This document shows, piece by piece, positions 1-9,998 of a DNA stretch of 64,000 nucleotides (position 1 is the stretch's first letter; the number at the start of each line of letters is the position of its first letter). The translations under genes were made by a program, and so were the position numbers. Origin of the DNA: Mitsuaria sp. 7. GTDB lineage: Bacteria; Pseudomonadota; Gammaproteobacteria; Burkholderiales; Burkholderiaceae_C. The notes under the pieces were generated by a model, which worked only from the letters and a program-made list of their open reading frames with translations, had not been told where the DNA came from and did not search any database. The stretch covers positions 4,894,727-4,958,726 of the forward strand of contig NZ_CP011514.1 in NCBI RefSeq assembly GCF_001653795.1, read 5' to 3'.

Positions 1-565
1 CGTCGATGCGCGCCGCCTGGTAGTAGGCATCGGGGATGGAGCGCAGTCCGGCGAAGCACAGCAGCGCCACCAGCGGCGTCCAGTGCCACACGTCCATGAT
101 GAGCACGGTGACCCACGCGTCGGTCGCGTCGCCGGTGTAGTTGTAGTCGACGCCCAGCGCCTGGAGCGAGGCGCCGAGCAGCCCGATGTCCGCGCGGCCG
201 TAGATCTGCCAGATCGTGCCGACGACGTTCCAGGGAATCAGCAGCGACAGCGCCACGATCACCAGCACCAGCGACGAACGCCAGCCCTGCGCCGGCATCG
301 ACAGCGCCAGGCAGATGCCCAGCGGGATCTCGACCAGCAGCACCGCCAGCGAGAAGCCGAGCTGCCGCAGCAGCGCGCCGTGGAGCTCCTCGTCGCGCAT
401 CACCGCGGCGAACCACTCGGTGCCGACGAAGACGCGCCGCTCCGGCGAGATGATGTCCTGCACCGAGTAGTTCACCACCGTCATCAACGGCAGGATGGCC
501 GAGAAGGCCACGCAGATGAACACGGGCAGGACGAGGAACCAGGCCTTCTGGTTGATCGGTTTCAT
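1..565 (-). CDS. glpP: Glycerol ABC transporter permease GlpP-like (3' end outside window)
   Basis: MalF/UgpA-type inner-membrane permease of the glycerol ABC transporter, cut by the window edge. About 188 residues are visible. A first membrane helix (AWFLVLPVFICVAFS) follows the start, then a periplasmic stretch with DIISPERRVFVG, then further helices (LAVLLVEIPLGICLALS, LVLVIVALSLLIPWNVVG). The visible part ends at RSIPDAYYQAARID, the beginning of the EAA loop that docks on the ATPases. Its ATG overlaps the stop of the upstream ATPase by four bases (ATGA), so it is the fourth gene of glpD-glpS-glpT-glpP. The specific name comes from this context; the permease family is clear from sequence. 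Confidence 0.85.
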   Translation of the reverse strand, partial: MKPINQKAWFLVLPVFICVAFSAILPLMTVVNYSVQDIISPERRVFVGTEWFAAVMRDEELHGALLRQLGFSLAVLLVEIPLGICLALSMPAQGWRSSLVLVIVALSLLIPWNVVGTIWQIYGRADIGLLGASLQALGVDYNYTGDATDAWVTVLIMDVWHWTPLVALLCFAGLRSIPDAYYQAARID

Positions 566-1695
566 GCGAGGCCCTCCGTGGTCGCCGCGATCAATCGCTC
601 GTCGGCGCCGTAGAAGCAGGTGTGGGGATTGAGCACGCGCAGCGCCACGGTGGCGCCGGCGTCGGGCGGCTGCGCATGGGCGGACAGCCGCGCCTTCAGC
701 GTGTGCGGGCCGACCTTCGCGGTGAGCAGCCAGTAGGTGCCGATGTCCTGGACCTGGCTGACCACGCCGGTGATCGTGCCGGGCAGCGCGGGGACGCCGT
801 CGCTCACGTCGTCGACCTCCACGTACTCGGGCCGGATGCCCACCATGAACGGCTCCGCGCGCGACAGCGCCGCGCCGGAATCCGGCGGCACCGAGCCGGC
901 GACCGGCTGGCCCGCGACGCTCAGACCCCCGCCGTCCTCCAGCGCCGCCGGCAGGAAGTTCATGCCCGGCGAGCCGATGAAGTGGCCGACGAAGCGGTGG
1001 CTGGGGCGCTCGAACAGCTCGCCCGCCGAGCCGACCTGCACCGCGCGGCCGCGCGTCATGACGACGATCTGGTCCGCGAAGGTCAGCGCCTCGACCTGGT
1101 CGTGGGTGACGTAGATCAGCGTGAGCTTGAGCTCGTTGTGGATCTGCTTGAGCTTGCGGCGCAGCTGCCACTTGAGGTGAGGATCGATGACGGTCAGCGG
1201 CTCGTCGAAGAGCACCGCCGAGACGTCCTCGCGCACCAGTCCGCGGCCCAGCGAGATCTTCTGCTTCGCATCGGCGGACAGGCCCGAGGCGCGCTGGTTC
1301 AGCTGGCCGTTGAGTTCCAGCATCTCGGCGATCTTGCCGACGCGCGCCTTGATCTTGTCCGCCGCCACGCCGCGGTTGCGCAGCGGGAAGGCGAGGTTCT
1401 CGGCCACCGTCATCGTGTCGTAGATGACGGGGAACTGGAAGACCTGCGCGATGTTGCGCTGCTGCGGCGTCAGCGCGGTCACGTCGCGGCCGTCGAAGCG
1501 CACGCTGCCCTGCGAGGGCCGCAGCAGTCCGGAGACGATGTTCAGCAGCGTCGTCTTGCCGCAGCCCGACGGGCCGAGCAGCGCGTAGGCGCCGCCGTCC
1601 TCGAAGCTCATCTTCAGCGGCAGCAGCGCGTAGTCGCTGTCCTCCTTCGGATCGGGACGGTACGCGTGGGCGAGGTCCAGGTCGATGCGGGCCAT
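562..1695 (-). CDS. glpT: Glycerol ABC transporter ATP-binding protein GlpT
   Basis: One of two different ATPase subunits of the glycerol importer (GlpSTPQV type). Walker A is GPSGCGKT (residues 41-48), Walker B ends LFDEP (about 162-166), and the H-loop VTHDQ has His198. The ABC signature is degenerate: LSADA at 139-143 in place of LSGGQ. A C-terminal TOBE-like regulatory domain follows from about residue 240. The gene overlaps glpS by one base at its start and the permease by four at its end, so it is translationally coupled. The partner GlpS has a normal signature but lacks the H-loop histidine, so the two subunits are complementary. Confidence 0.9.
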   Translation of the reverse strand: MARIDLDLAHAYRPDPKEDSDYALLPLKMSFEDGGAYALLGPSGCGKTTLLNIVSGLLRPSQGSVRFDGRDVTALTPQQRNIAQVFQFPVIYDTMTVAENLAFPLRNRGVAADKIKARVGKIAEMLELNGQLNQRASGLSADAKQKISLGRGLVREDVSAVLFDEPLTVIDPHLKWQLRRKLKQIHNELKLTLIYVTHDQVEALTFADQIVVMTRGRAVQVGSAGELFERPSHRFVGHFIGSPGMNFLPAALEDGGGLSVAGQPVAGSVPPDSGAALSRAEPFMVGIRPEYVEVDDVSDGVPALPGTITGVVSQVQDIGTYWLLTAKVGPHTLKARLSAHAQPPDAGATVALRVLNPHTCFYGADERLIAATTEGLA

Positions 1696-2765
1696 CAGCG
1701 GGCTCCCCGGCGCTCGGGGGCGCGTGTCAGCAGGCCGGCCGCGTCGAAGACGTGGACGTGGGCGGCGTTGAGGTACAGCGTCAGCGGGGCGCCGAGCTCG
1801 AAGTCGTGCACGCCGGTCAGCTGCGCGACCAGCTCGCCGATCTGCGTGCGCGCGTGGACGAAGGTGTCGGAGCCGGAGATCTCGGCCAGCTCGACCTCGC
1901 CCTGGATCGCGATGTCGCCGGGTCGCTGCGTGACGTGCAGCGCGCTGGCGCGCACGCCCACCGTCACGCCGCCCTGCCCCGGCAGCGCCAGGTCGAGCCC
2001 GGGCCGCAACTGCAGCCGGTCGCCCATGCCTTGCGCGATGAGCAGGTTCATCGGCGGATCGCTGAAGGCGCGCGCGACGCGCAGCGACGCGGGACGATGG
2101 AAGACTTCGGCGGTCGGGCCGTACTGCAGCAGCTCGCCGGCATCCATCACCGCGGTGTAGCCGCCGAGCTGGAGCGCCTCGGCCGGCTCGGTGGTCGCGT
2201 AGACCACGGTCGATTCACCGGCGGCGAAGAGCTGTCCGAGTTCCTCGCGCAGTTCCTCGCGCAGCTTGTAGTCGAGGTTCACCAGCGGCTCGTCGAGCAA
2301 CATCAGCGGCGCCTGCTTGGCCAGCGCACGAGCGAGCGCGACGCGCTGCTGCTGGCCGCCGGACAGCTGCGCGGGGAGCTTGTCGAGGTGCATCTCGATG
2401 TGGAGCTTGTCGGCGAGCGCATCGACCCGCTTGCGGATGGCGTCGCGGTCGAGCTTGCCGCGCAGCTTCAGCGGCGACGCGATGTTGTCGCGCACGCTCA
2501 TCGACGGGTAGTTGATGAACTGCTGGTAGACCATCGCGACGTCGCGCTTGCGCACCGGCCAGCCGGTGACGTCCGTGCCGTCGACCGTCACCGTGCCGTC
2601 GCTGGGCTTGTCCAGGCCCGCCATCAGGCGCATCAGCGTGGTCTTGCCGGCCTGCGTCGCACCCAGCAGCACGGTGACCGCGTTCGGCACCAGCCGCAGG
2701 TCCATCGGGTACAGGTGCTGCTGCGCGCCGACCTTGTGGCTCACGCCGCGCAAGGTCAGCTCCAT
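1695..2765 (-). CDS. glpS: Glycerol ABC transporter ATP-binding protein GlpS
   Basis: Second ATPase of the glycerol importer. Walker A is GATQAGKT (35-42), the signature is canonical LSGGQ (134-138), and Walker B is LMLLDEP (about 154-160). The H-loop reads ATTEP, with Thr192 where the catalytic histidine normally stands. A MalK-like C-terminal domain occupies roughly residues 230-356. The start follows glpD after about 93 bases, so it probably shares the glpD transcript. The Thr for His change together with the poor signature of GlpT predicts one working and one silent ATP site in the heterodimer. Confidence 0.9.
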   Translation of the reverse strand: MELTLRGVSHKVGAQQHLYPMDLRLVPNAVTVLLGATQAGKTTLMRLMAGLDKPSDGTVTVDGTDVTGWPVRKRDVAMVYQQFINYPSMSVRDNIASPLKLRGKLDRDAIRKRVDALADKLHIEMHLDKLPAQLSGGQQQRVALARALAKQAPLMLLDEPLVNLDYKLREELREELGQLFAAGESTVVYATTEPAEALQLGGYTAVMDAGELLQYGPTAEVFHRPASLRVARAFSDPPMNLLIAQGMGDRLQLRPGLDLALPGQGGVTVGVRASALHVTQRPGDIAIQGEVELAEISGSDTFVHARTQIGELVAQLTGVHDFELGAPLTLYLNAAHVHVFDAAGLLTRAPERRGAR

Positions 2766-2858
2766 GATGTCGGCTCCATCGATGTGTCTCTTCGCATGTC
2801 GTTCTTCTGGATCAGTCTCTGGATCGGATTCCGGACCGGCGCCCGCGCCGGGGTCAGG

Positions 2859-4550
2859 TCATGCCGCGGCGGCCGACGGCTTGGCCCAGAGGTGCTCGCG
2901 CTCGGCGAACCACTGGACCACCGCCATCCGCTGCGCCTCGGTGTAATGCAGTCCCAGCTTGGAACGGCGCCACAGCACGTCGTCGGCCGCGCGGGCCCAT
3001 TCCTCGCGGACCAGATATTCGAGTTCCGCCTGGTGCAGCCCAGGGGCAATCTCCGGGCCAAGGTCGTCGAGCCGCTCCGCGCCGCCGAGCACGCGTCCGA
3101 GGCGCGCGCCGTAGGCCCGCGCGAGGCGCCTTGCGAGCGAGGGCGGCAGCCACGGGTGACGCTGGCCGACCGCGGACAGCAGGCGCTGGAAATCGGTGTC
3201 AGGCCGCTGCGGCGCGCCGATCCACTCGCGCAGATCGCCACCGGGCAGATGCGCATGCTCGGTCCAGGCGCGGCGACGATCGCCGAGCAGGTCGCCCAGC
3301 AGATCGGCCGCATCCTCGGCCAGCTTGCGGAAGGTCGTGATCTTGCCGCCCCAGACGCTCAGCAGCGGCGCGCCGCCGTCGGCATGGGTCTCGAGCAGGT
3401 AGTCGCGCGTCACCGCCGAGGGATCGCCGGACGCGTCGTCCAGCAGCGGCCGCACGCCGGCGTAGGTCCACACCACGTCCGACGCGACCACCGGCTCGCG
3501 GAAGTAGCGGCTGGCCTGCTCGCAGAGGTAGGCGATCTCGCGCTCGTCGATGCGCGCCTTGCCGAAACCGGCCAGCGCATCCGGTGCCAGCTCCACGTCG
3601 GTCGTGCCGATCAGCGTGAAGTCGTCTTCGTACGGGATGGCGAAGATGATCCGCTTGTCCGGGTTCTGGAAGATGTAGGCGTGGTCGTGCTGGAAACGCT
3701 TGTGCACGATGATGTGGCTGCCCTTGACCAGGCGCAGGCTCTTCGTGGCGAGCGCCTCGCCGCGGGCGGGCGCGGCGACCTCGCGCAGGAAGCCTTCGGC
3801 CCAGGGGCCGGCCGCGTTGACCAGCGCGCGCGCCTTCAGCGTGCGGTCGCCGTCGGCGCAGCGCAGTGTCGCGGTCCAGTGGTCCGCATGCCGCTTCGCC
3901 GCCGTGACCGTCGTGCGGGTGTGCAGCGCCGCGCCGTGCTCGCGCGCATCGAGCGCGTTCAGCAGCACCAGCCGCGCGTCGTCGACCCAGCCGTCGGAGT
4001 AGACGAAGCCCTTCGTGTACTCGGCTTTCAGCGGCTCGCCGTAGGGGGAGCGGCGCAGGTCCACGCCCTCGGAGGCGGGCAGCACCTCGCGCCGCGCCAG
4101 GTGGTCGTAGAGGAACAGGCCGATGCGGATCATCCAGGCCGGGCGCATCGCCGCGTCGTGCGGCATCACGAAGCGCAGCGGCCACATGATGTGCGGGGCG
4201 CTGCGCAGCAGGACCTCGCGCTCCTGCAGCGCCTTGCGCACGAGCGAGAACTCGTAGTACTCGAGGTAGCGCAGCCCGCCATGGATCAGCTTGGTCGAGG
4301 ACGACGAGGTGTGCGCCGCGAAATCCGAGGCTTCCGCCAGCACGACCTTCCAGCCGCGGCCCGCCAGGTCGCGCGCGATGCCCGCGCCGTTGATGCCGCC
4401 GCCGACGACGAGCACGTCGCATTCACCCTCCGCGCTGCCAGGGCCGCCCGCACCGGACGCGTCGCGCGCGCCGGCGGCGCCTGCATCGAGAGAGGCGCGG
4501 TCGGCGGAGATCGGTTCGGGAATCGAGGCAGCGGTCGAGGCGGCGGTCAA
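2859..4550 (-). CDS. glpD: Aerobic glycerol-3-phosphate dehydrogenase (FAD)
   Basis: Membrane-associated flavoenzyme that oxidises glycerol-3-phosphate to dihydroxyacetone phosphate and passes electrons to quinone. The dinucleotide-binding motif VVGGGINGAGIARDLAGRG begins near residue 47, followed by the HTSSSSTKLIHGGLRYLE segment typical of GlpD. The length (563) is somewhat above the usual ~500 because of a low-complexity Ala/Gly-rich N-terminal extension of about 43 residues; a downstream start is possible, but no better ribosome site was evident. First gene of the minus-strand glycerol operon, divergent from glpR. Confidence 0.93.
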   Translation of the reverse strand: MTAASTAASIPEPISADRASLDAGAAGARDASGAGGPGSAEGECDVLVVGGGINGAGIARDLAGRGWKVVLAEASDFAAHTSSSSTKLIHGGLRYLEYYEFSLVRKALQEREVLLRSAPHIMWPLRFVMPHDAAMRPAWMIRIGLFLYDHLARREVLPASEGVDLRRSPYGEPLKAEYTKGFVYSDGWVDDARLVLLNALDAREHGAALHTRTTVTAAKRHADHWTATLRCADGDRTLKARALVNAAGPWAEGFLREVAAPARGEALATKSLRLVKGSHIIVHKRFQHDHAYIFQNPDKRIIFAIPYEDDFTLIGTTDVELAPDALAGFGKARIDEREIAYLCEQASRYFREPVVASDVVWTYAGVRPLLDDASGDPSAVTRDYLLETHADGGAPLLSVWGGKITTFRKLAEDAADLLGDLLGDRRRAWTEHAHLPGGDLREWIGAPQRPDTDFQRLLSAVGQRHPWLPPSLARRLARAYGARLGRVLGGAERLDDLGPEIAPGLHQAELEYLVREEWARAADDVLWRRSKLGLHYTEAQRMAVVQWFAEREHLWAKPSAAAA

Positions 4551-4718
4551 GGTGTCTCCTTGGATCGAATTGGCCGGACAGTCAAACGGCCACCCTGCGA
4601 TGGCCGTTGGAAAGTTCGCAATTCTGTTCTTCTTTTTTCTTTTTAGCGCGAATATGCGCGTTTCGACTGAGGGTTAACCCGGTCAATTGTTCGTTTCGGT
4701 TCCTTTAGCCTGCGCGCC
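4551..4718. promoter_or_regulatory. glpD / glpR divergent control region
   Basis: The 168 bases between glpD and glpR are clearly AT-richer than the surrounding genes. They contain a T-rich run near 4626-4643, a perfect 10-base palindrome GGGTTAACCC at 4671-4680, and repeated TTCG elements around 4688-4705 (GTTCGTTTCGGTTCC). GlpR repressors of the DeoR family often bind TTCG-containing repeats, so this is the expected operator region for both transcripts. No exact site can be assigned from one sequence. Confidence 0.5.
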
Positions 4719-5483
4719 ATGAATCCGAACCCTCGCCAGAACAATCTGCTGCAGGAGGTGCGCGCCCATGGATCGGTGAGCGTGGAATCGCTCGCCGAGA
4801 AATTCGGCGTGACGCTGCAGACGGTGCGCCGGGACGTGCAGCGCCTGGCCGAAGCCGGCCTGGTGCAGCGCTTCCACGGCGGTGTGCGCGTGCCCTCGTC
4901 GACCACCGAGAACATCGCCTACCGCCAGCGCCAGGCCATGCAAGCCGACGGCAAGGCGCGCATCGCGCGCGCCATCGCGGCGCGCATCCCCAACGGCTGC
5001 TCGCTGATCCTGAACCTCGGCACGACGACCGAGGCGGTGGCGCATGCGCTGCTGCGTCACAAGGGCCTGCGGGTGATCACGAACAACCTGAACGTCGCGA
5101 TGATCCTGAGCGACAACCCGGACTGCGAGCTGGTGATGGTCGGCGGATCGGTGCGGCACCGCGACCGCGGCATCGTCGGCGAGGCGGCGGTCGACTTCAT
5201 CCGCCAGTTCAAGGTGGACATCGGCCTGATCGGCATCTCGGGGATCGAGTCCGACGGCAGCCTGCGCGACTTCGACTACCGCGAGGTGATGGTGGCGCGG
5301 ACCATCGTCGAGCACTCCCGCGAGGTGTGGGTCGCGGCGGACGCGACCAAATTCAACCGGCCCGCGATGGCCGAGGTCGCCCGATTGCCGCAGATCGACG
5401 CGCTGTTCACCGACGAGCCGCCGCCGGAGCCCTTCCCCGCGTTGATGGCCGACGCCGGCGTGGAGCTCGTGGTCGCGCCGTAG
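4719..5483 (+). CDS. glpR: Glycerol-3-phosphate regulon repressor, DeoR family
   Basis: DeoR-family repressor of 254 residues. The N-terminal helix-turn-helix (about 6-57) contains the family pattern VTLQTVRRDVQRLAEAG followed by RFHGGV. The C-terminal sugar-phosphate sensor fold includes LNLGTTTEAVAHAL and, near the end, ADATKFNRPAMAEVA. It lies between the divergent glpD operon and glpK, which fits local control by glycerol-3-phosphate. glpK starts 57 bases downstream and is probably co-transcribed. Confidence 0.92.
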   Translation: MNPNPRQNNLLQEVRAHGSVSVESLAEKFGVTLQTVRRDVQRLAEAGLVQRFHGGVRVPSSTTENIAYRQRQAMQADGKARIARAIAARIPNGCSLILNLGTTTEAVAHALLRHKGLRVITNNLNVAMILSDNPDCELVMVGGSVRHRDRGIVGEAAVDFIRQFKVDIGLIGISGIESDGSLRDFDYREVMVARTIVEHSREVWVAADATKFNRPAMAEVARLPQIDALFTDEPPPEPFPALMADAGVELVVAP

Positions 5484-5540
5484 CATCGCGACAGGGTTCG
5501 CTCAAGAAGCAGTTCAAGAACACAACGAACGAGACAAGCC

Positions 5541-7034
<1,494 letters not shown>

Positions 7035-7040
7035 CCGGAT

Positions 7041-7054
7041 CCCTCTTCGGAGGG
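7041..7054 (+). terminator. Weak hairpin after glpK
   Basis: CCCTC-TTCG-GAGGG forms a five-pair stem with a stable tetraloop seven bases after the glpK stop. No T-tract follows, so intrinsic termination here would be inefficient at best. Confidence 0.3.
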
Positions 7055-7165
7055 CCCCATTCAGAGGGTCAGGTCTTCACCCCTCAATGACAAGTTTGAG
7101 GAAGTGCCAAGCAGGATCGGTCTGCCTAGAGTTGCGAGCTTCTGTTCCATTGAAGGAGAAGCTTC

Positions 7166-7426
7166 ATGTCTGCACTGGATACCCTGGTCAAGGTTGGCAC
7201 GTACGAAGAAGGGCAGGTGCTCAACATTCCCGACGCCGTCCGGGACGAACTCCGCTTGAATCCGGGAGACCGGGTGGAGTTCCTCAGGCTCGCGCCGCAC
7301 GAGTATCTGATCTATTCGAAGGAGCACCCCCTCAGCCTGGAGGGAATGATCGGCAAGCCGAAACGCAAGGTAACGATCAAGGACATGAACCGGGCAATTC
7401 GTGCCCGGGGAGGTCATGTCGGATGA
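7166..7426 (+). CDS. AbrB/MazE-type antitoxin
   Basis: Antitoxin of 86 residues with a swapped-hairpin (SpoVT/AbrB) DNA-binding fold: the pattern GQVLNIPDAVRDELRLNPGDRVEFL at residues about 14-38 is typical. The C-terminal part probably wraps the toxin. GAAGGAGAAG just before the ATG is a good ribosome site. Its TGA overlaps the ATG of the PIN toxin by four bases, the usual coupled arrangement. The pair sits between glpK and a manganese exporter, and the local base composition is less GC-rich than the neighbours, suggesting acquisition. Confidence 0.85.
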   Translation: MSALDTLVKVGTYEEGQVLNIPDAVRDELRLNPGDRVEFLRLAPHEYLIYSKEHPLSLEGMIGKPKRKVTIKDMNRAIRARGGHVG

Positions 7427-7893
7427 AGGGCATCGATACAAACATCCTCGTTCGCCACTTCGCGAACCAGGATGACCCGCAGACTGCGGTTGCCCGGCGC
7501 TTCTTGGGTTCTCTCACTCCGGAAGATCCCGGCTATGTCTCCACCGTAGCGCTGATGGAGCTGTGGTGGGTCCTCAGCAAGACCTACGAAATGGAAAGGG
7601 CCGGCCTCATCCGCACCGTTGGACGGATGCTTGCGGACCCTCGCCTACGCGTCGAACATGAGTTCGAGGTCGCCGACGCGGTGGATCGATTTGTCATGGG
7701 AACGGCTGACTTCCAGGACTACCTGCTTGAGCGTCGCTGTTCAGGCGAAGGCTGCGCCCGAACGATGACTTTCGATCATGGCGCAGCCAAGTCAGCGGGG
7801 ATGACGCTGGTCGATCAGATCCCCAGCGATTCGCCGGCCCCCAGCAGCGTCAGCACCCCCAGCACCGCAAAGATGATCGCCGCGATCCCGTGA
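7423..7893 (+). CDS. PIN-domain (VapC-like) toxin ribonuclease
   Basis: PIN-fold endoribonuclease partnered with the upstream AbrB antitoxin. Acidic residues expected for the metal site are visible: Asp5 (GIDTNILVR), Glu46 (ALMELWWV), Asp96/Asp99 (TADFQDY) and Asp118 (MTFDHGAAKSAG). The conserved fold ends around residue 131. The remaining ~25 residues (Ser/Pro/Thr-rich) come from reading into the 3' end of the convergent manganese exporter gene, a 79-base antisense overlap. The tail is likely non-native; the toxin may still be active because the catalytic core is complete. Confidence 0.85.
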   Translation: MKGIDTNILVRHFANQDDPQTAVARRFLGSLTPEDPGYVSTVALMELWWVLSKTYEMERAGLIRTVGRMLADPRLRVEHEFEVADAVDRFVMGTADFQDYLLERRCSGEGCARTMTFDHGAAKSAGMTLVDQIPSDSPAPSSVSTPSTAKMIAAIP

Positions 7894-8393
7894 ACCAGCC
7901 GCACCGGCATCTTGTGCGCGAGCTTGTCGCCGACGAAGACTGCCGGCACGTTGGCGATCATCATCCCGAAGGTCGTGCCCGCGACCACCGGCCACAGGTC
8001 GTTGAAGCGCGCCGCGAGCGCCACCGTCGCGATCTGCGTCTTGTCGCCCATCTCCGCCAGGAAGAAGGCCACGATCGTCGTACCCAGCACGCCCAGGCGG
8101 AACTTGCCGCCCGTCTCCTCTTCATCGATCTTGTCGGGGATCAGCGTCCACGCGGCCATCGCGATGAAGCCCACGCCCAGCACCCAGCGCAGCGTCTGCG
8201 GTGACACCTGCGTCGTGATCCAGCTGCCGACGGCACCGGCACATGCGTGATTGACCAGCGTCGCGATCAGGATGCCCAGCACGATCGGTCCCGGCTTGCG
8301 GAAGCGCGCCGCCAGGATGAAGGCCAGCAATTGGGTCTTGTCGCCGATTTCGGCGAGGGCCACGAGGCCGGTGGAGATGAAGAAGGCTTCCAT
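7815..8393 (-). CDS. UPF0016/GDT1-family manganese exporter
   Basis: Inner-membrane cation transporter of 192 residues with two inverted copies of the family motif E-x-G-D-K-T: LAEIGDKTQLL near residue 14 and LAEMGDKTQIA in the second half. About six hydrophobic helices are evident. Bacterial relatives (MneA type) export Mn2+. The ATG at 8393 was chosen because the conserved protein begins MEAFFISTGLVALAEIGDKTQ; the open frame continues upstream to 8528, but that part lies inside the leader RNA. The preceding Mn2+ riboswitch supports the function. The 3' end is overlapped by the PIN toxin gene. Confidence 0.9.
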   Translation of the reverse strand: MEAFFISTGLVALAEIGDKTQLLAFILAARFRKPGPIVLGILIATLVNHACAGAVGSWITTQVSPQTLRWVLGVGFIAMAAWTLIPDKIDEEETGGKFRLGVLGTTIVAFFLAEMGDKTQIATVALAARFNDLWPVVAGTTFGMMIANVPAVFVGDKLAHKMPVRLVHGIAAIIFAVLGVLTLLGAGESLGI

Positions 8394-8399
8394 GAAAGA

Positions 8400-8600
8400 C
8401 TCAGCGGCCGAGACATACCAATGACCATGTCGCCGCCGGCCGCAAAAGTCCGGGGACATGGTCAAAGGTCTCGCCAGGCTGGGAACCCGTGGGTTCCTGG
8501 CTACCTCGCGCCATGAGCCAAAGCTCAAGTCTGTTGACGCGGGTCTGCTGAATCGGCCCGTCAGGCGACGGGCGGGGTGCAGCGGCTACTCCCCAATGAC
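8400..8600 (-). ncRNA. yybP-ykoY manganese riboswitch and expression platform
   Basis: Read on the minus strand, the leader shows the hallmarks of the yybP-ykoY class: the 5' box GGGGAGTAGC (complement of 8585-8594), a central GTCAACA (about 8530-8540) and the 3' box GGCGAGACCTTTGACC (complement of 8460-8475), separated by paired arms. Downstream, TGACCATGTC and GACATGGTCA (8455-8464 and 8422-8431) form a perfect 10-pair stem that competes with the 3' box, a plausible switching element before the exporter start at 8393. The 5' box contains the TAG stop of the upstream M16 gene. Confidence 0.85.
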
Positions 8601-9998
8601 AGCCTTCATTGTAGTCGCAGTCAGTCCCGGCCACGCGCGCTGCACCGGCTCCGGCGGGCCGGCATCGCCCAGCAGCAGCAGATGTGTGCGGGTATCGCGC
8701 CAGCTGGACGCCATCAACAGCTGCAGCACCGGCGCACTCACCGCGCGCACGCGCTGCGGCCACTGCACGCAGTCGTCGAGCTCCCCCACCGCCAGCGCCA
8801 GTGCCAGCAGTGCGTCCGGCGCTTCGGCAAGCTGGAACTCGCAGTCCCCCTGCGCCAGCGCCTGCGCGAGCGCCAGATCCTCCGGCGTCACCGCCTCGGC
8901 CGCGAGCAGCGGCAACTGCTCGCGCAACAACGCGAGCTGGTCCGGCACCGCCGACACCGGCAACGTCACGCTCAAGCGCCAGCACAGCGCGCCGCCCAGC
9001 GATTCCATCTCGCTCTCCCACGGCCACGGCAGCCGCGCCGCGAGCCGTTGATGCATCAGCGTGCGCGCCAACTCGCGCAAGGCGGGCGGCGTGCCACGAG
9101 GCACCGGCGTCTGCACGATCAGCCGGCAGCCCTGGCCTTGCGACAGCGGCAGGAACTGCGCGGTCGCCGACGTGGGTGCGGCGGCGGGGAGCGACACCGC
9201 CGGCGTCGCACCGGTCGGTGGCACCTTCGCCACGCGCCATCCCCCCATGAAGTCTTCGGCCAACCCGCGCGCCGTCTGCAAGCTCAGATCGCCCGCGAAC
9301 AGCAGCACCGCGCGTTCCGGCCGCCAGTACTGGCGGTGGAAGGCCAGCACGTCCTCGCGCTTCAGCCGCTTGAGGCTGGCCGAGGTCTGCACCGGCTGCG
9401 CGCGGCCGCGGAACTGCCGTCGCGCCGCCCACGGCGCGAGCAGCAGCGCATCGGCGCGCCGCAGTACCAGCGCATCGATGGCGCGGCTGCGGATGTGCTC
9501 CAGCGATTCGAAGGCGAGCAGCGGCCGCTGCGTCAGGTCCGCCAGCAGGTTCACCGCGTCGTCGCACTGATCGGGCAAGGCCTCCAGCACGATCTCCGCC
9601 GTCGACGGCGTCAGCTCCAACCGCAGCGGCAGTCCCAGCAGATCGCCCGCATAGGCGATGTCGGCGGATTCCATCTCCTCGCCGTCGCGCTTCGCGCCTT
9701 GCGCGAGCATCGACAGCGCCACTTCCGCCAGGCCGTCCTTGCCGGCCGGATCGCGCAGCCAGCCGCCCTCCCCGATCAGCCGGACCGCCGTGCGCGGCGC
9801 ACCGGGTCGCGGCAGCACCACGACGCGCAAGCCGTTCGCGAGCTTCGTCTGTTCGAGCGGCAGGGGCAGCGGCGCGGGCACTGGCGGCGCCTCGGGCGGG
9901 CGATCGAAGCCGTCCTGCGCCAACGCCGGCCAGGCCACCGAACCCGACACGATCGCCGTGCCGAGCATCAGTCCACGTCGGTTCAGATCGACCGTCAT
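8586..9998 (-). CDS. M16-family peptidase-like protein, second of pair, zinc motif absent
   Basis: Exported protein of 470 residues with the insulinase/processing-peptidase fold: KLANGLRVVVLPRPGAPRTAVRLI at about 52-75 and the second M16 domain in the C-terminal half. The HxxEH zinc site that should follow GLA at residue 91 reads GLAEVALS, so neither histidine nor glutamate is present. The N-terminus NRRGLMLG plus hydrophobic stretch ending PALAQ looks like a Tat-type signal. The start overlaps the first M16 gene by four bases. The TAG stop lies inside the 5' box of the manganese riboswitch. Confidence 0.85.
   Translation of the reverse strand: MTVDLNRRGLMLGTAIVSGSVAWPALAQDGFDRPPEAPPVPAPLPLPLEQTKLANGLRVVVLPRPGAPRTAVRLIGEGGWLRDPAGKDGLAEVALSMLAQGAKRDGEEMESADIAYAGDLLGLPLRLELTPSTAEIVLEALPDQCDDAVNLLADLTQRPLLAFESLEHIRSRAIDALVLRRADALLLAPWAARRQFRGRAQPVQTSASLKRLKREDVLAFHRQYWRPERAVLLFAGDLSLQTARGLAEDFMGGWRVAKVPPTGATPAVSLPAAAPTSATAQFLPLSQGQGCRLIVQTPVPRGTPPALRELARTLMHQRLAARLPWPWESEMESLGGALCWRLSVTLPVSAVPDQLALLREQLPLLAAEAVTPEDLALAQALAQGDCEFQLAEAPDALLALALAVGELDDCVQWPQRVRAVSAPVLQLLMASSWRDTRTHLLLLGDAGPPEPVQRAWPGLTATTMKAVIGE

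Noticed and set aside
1752..4646. A 964-codon open frame on the plus strand opposite glpS and glpD.
   Set aside because: It is antisense to well-matched genes, is dominated by Arg, Ala, Gln and His, and shows no family motifs; long shadow frames are expected at this GC content.
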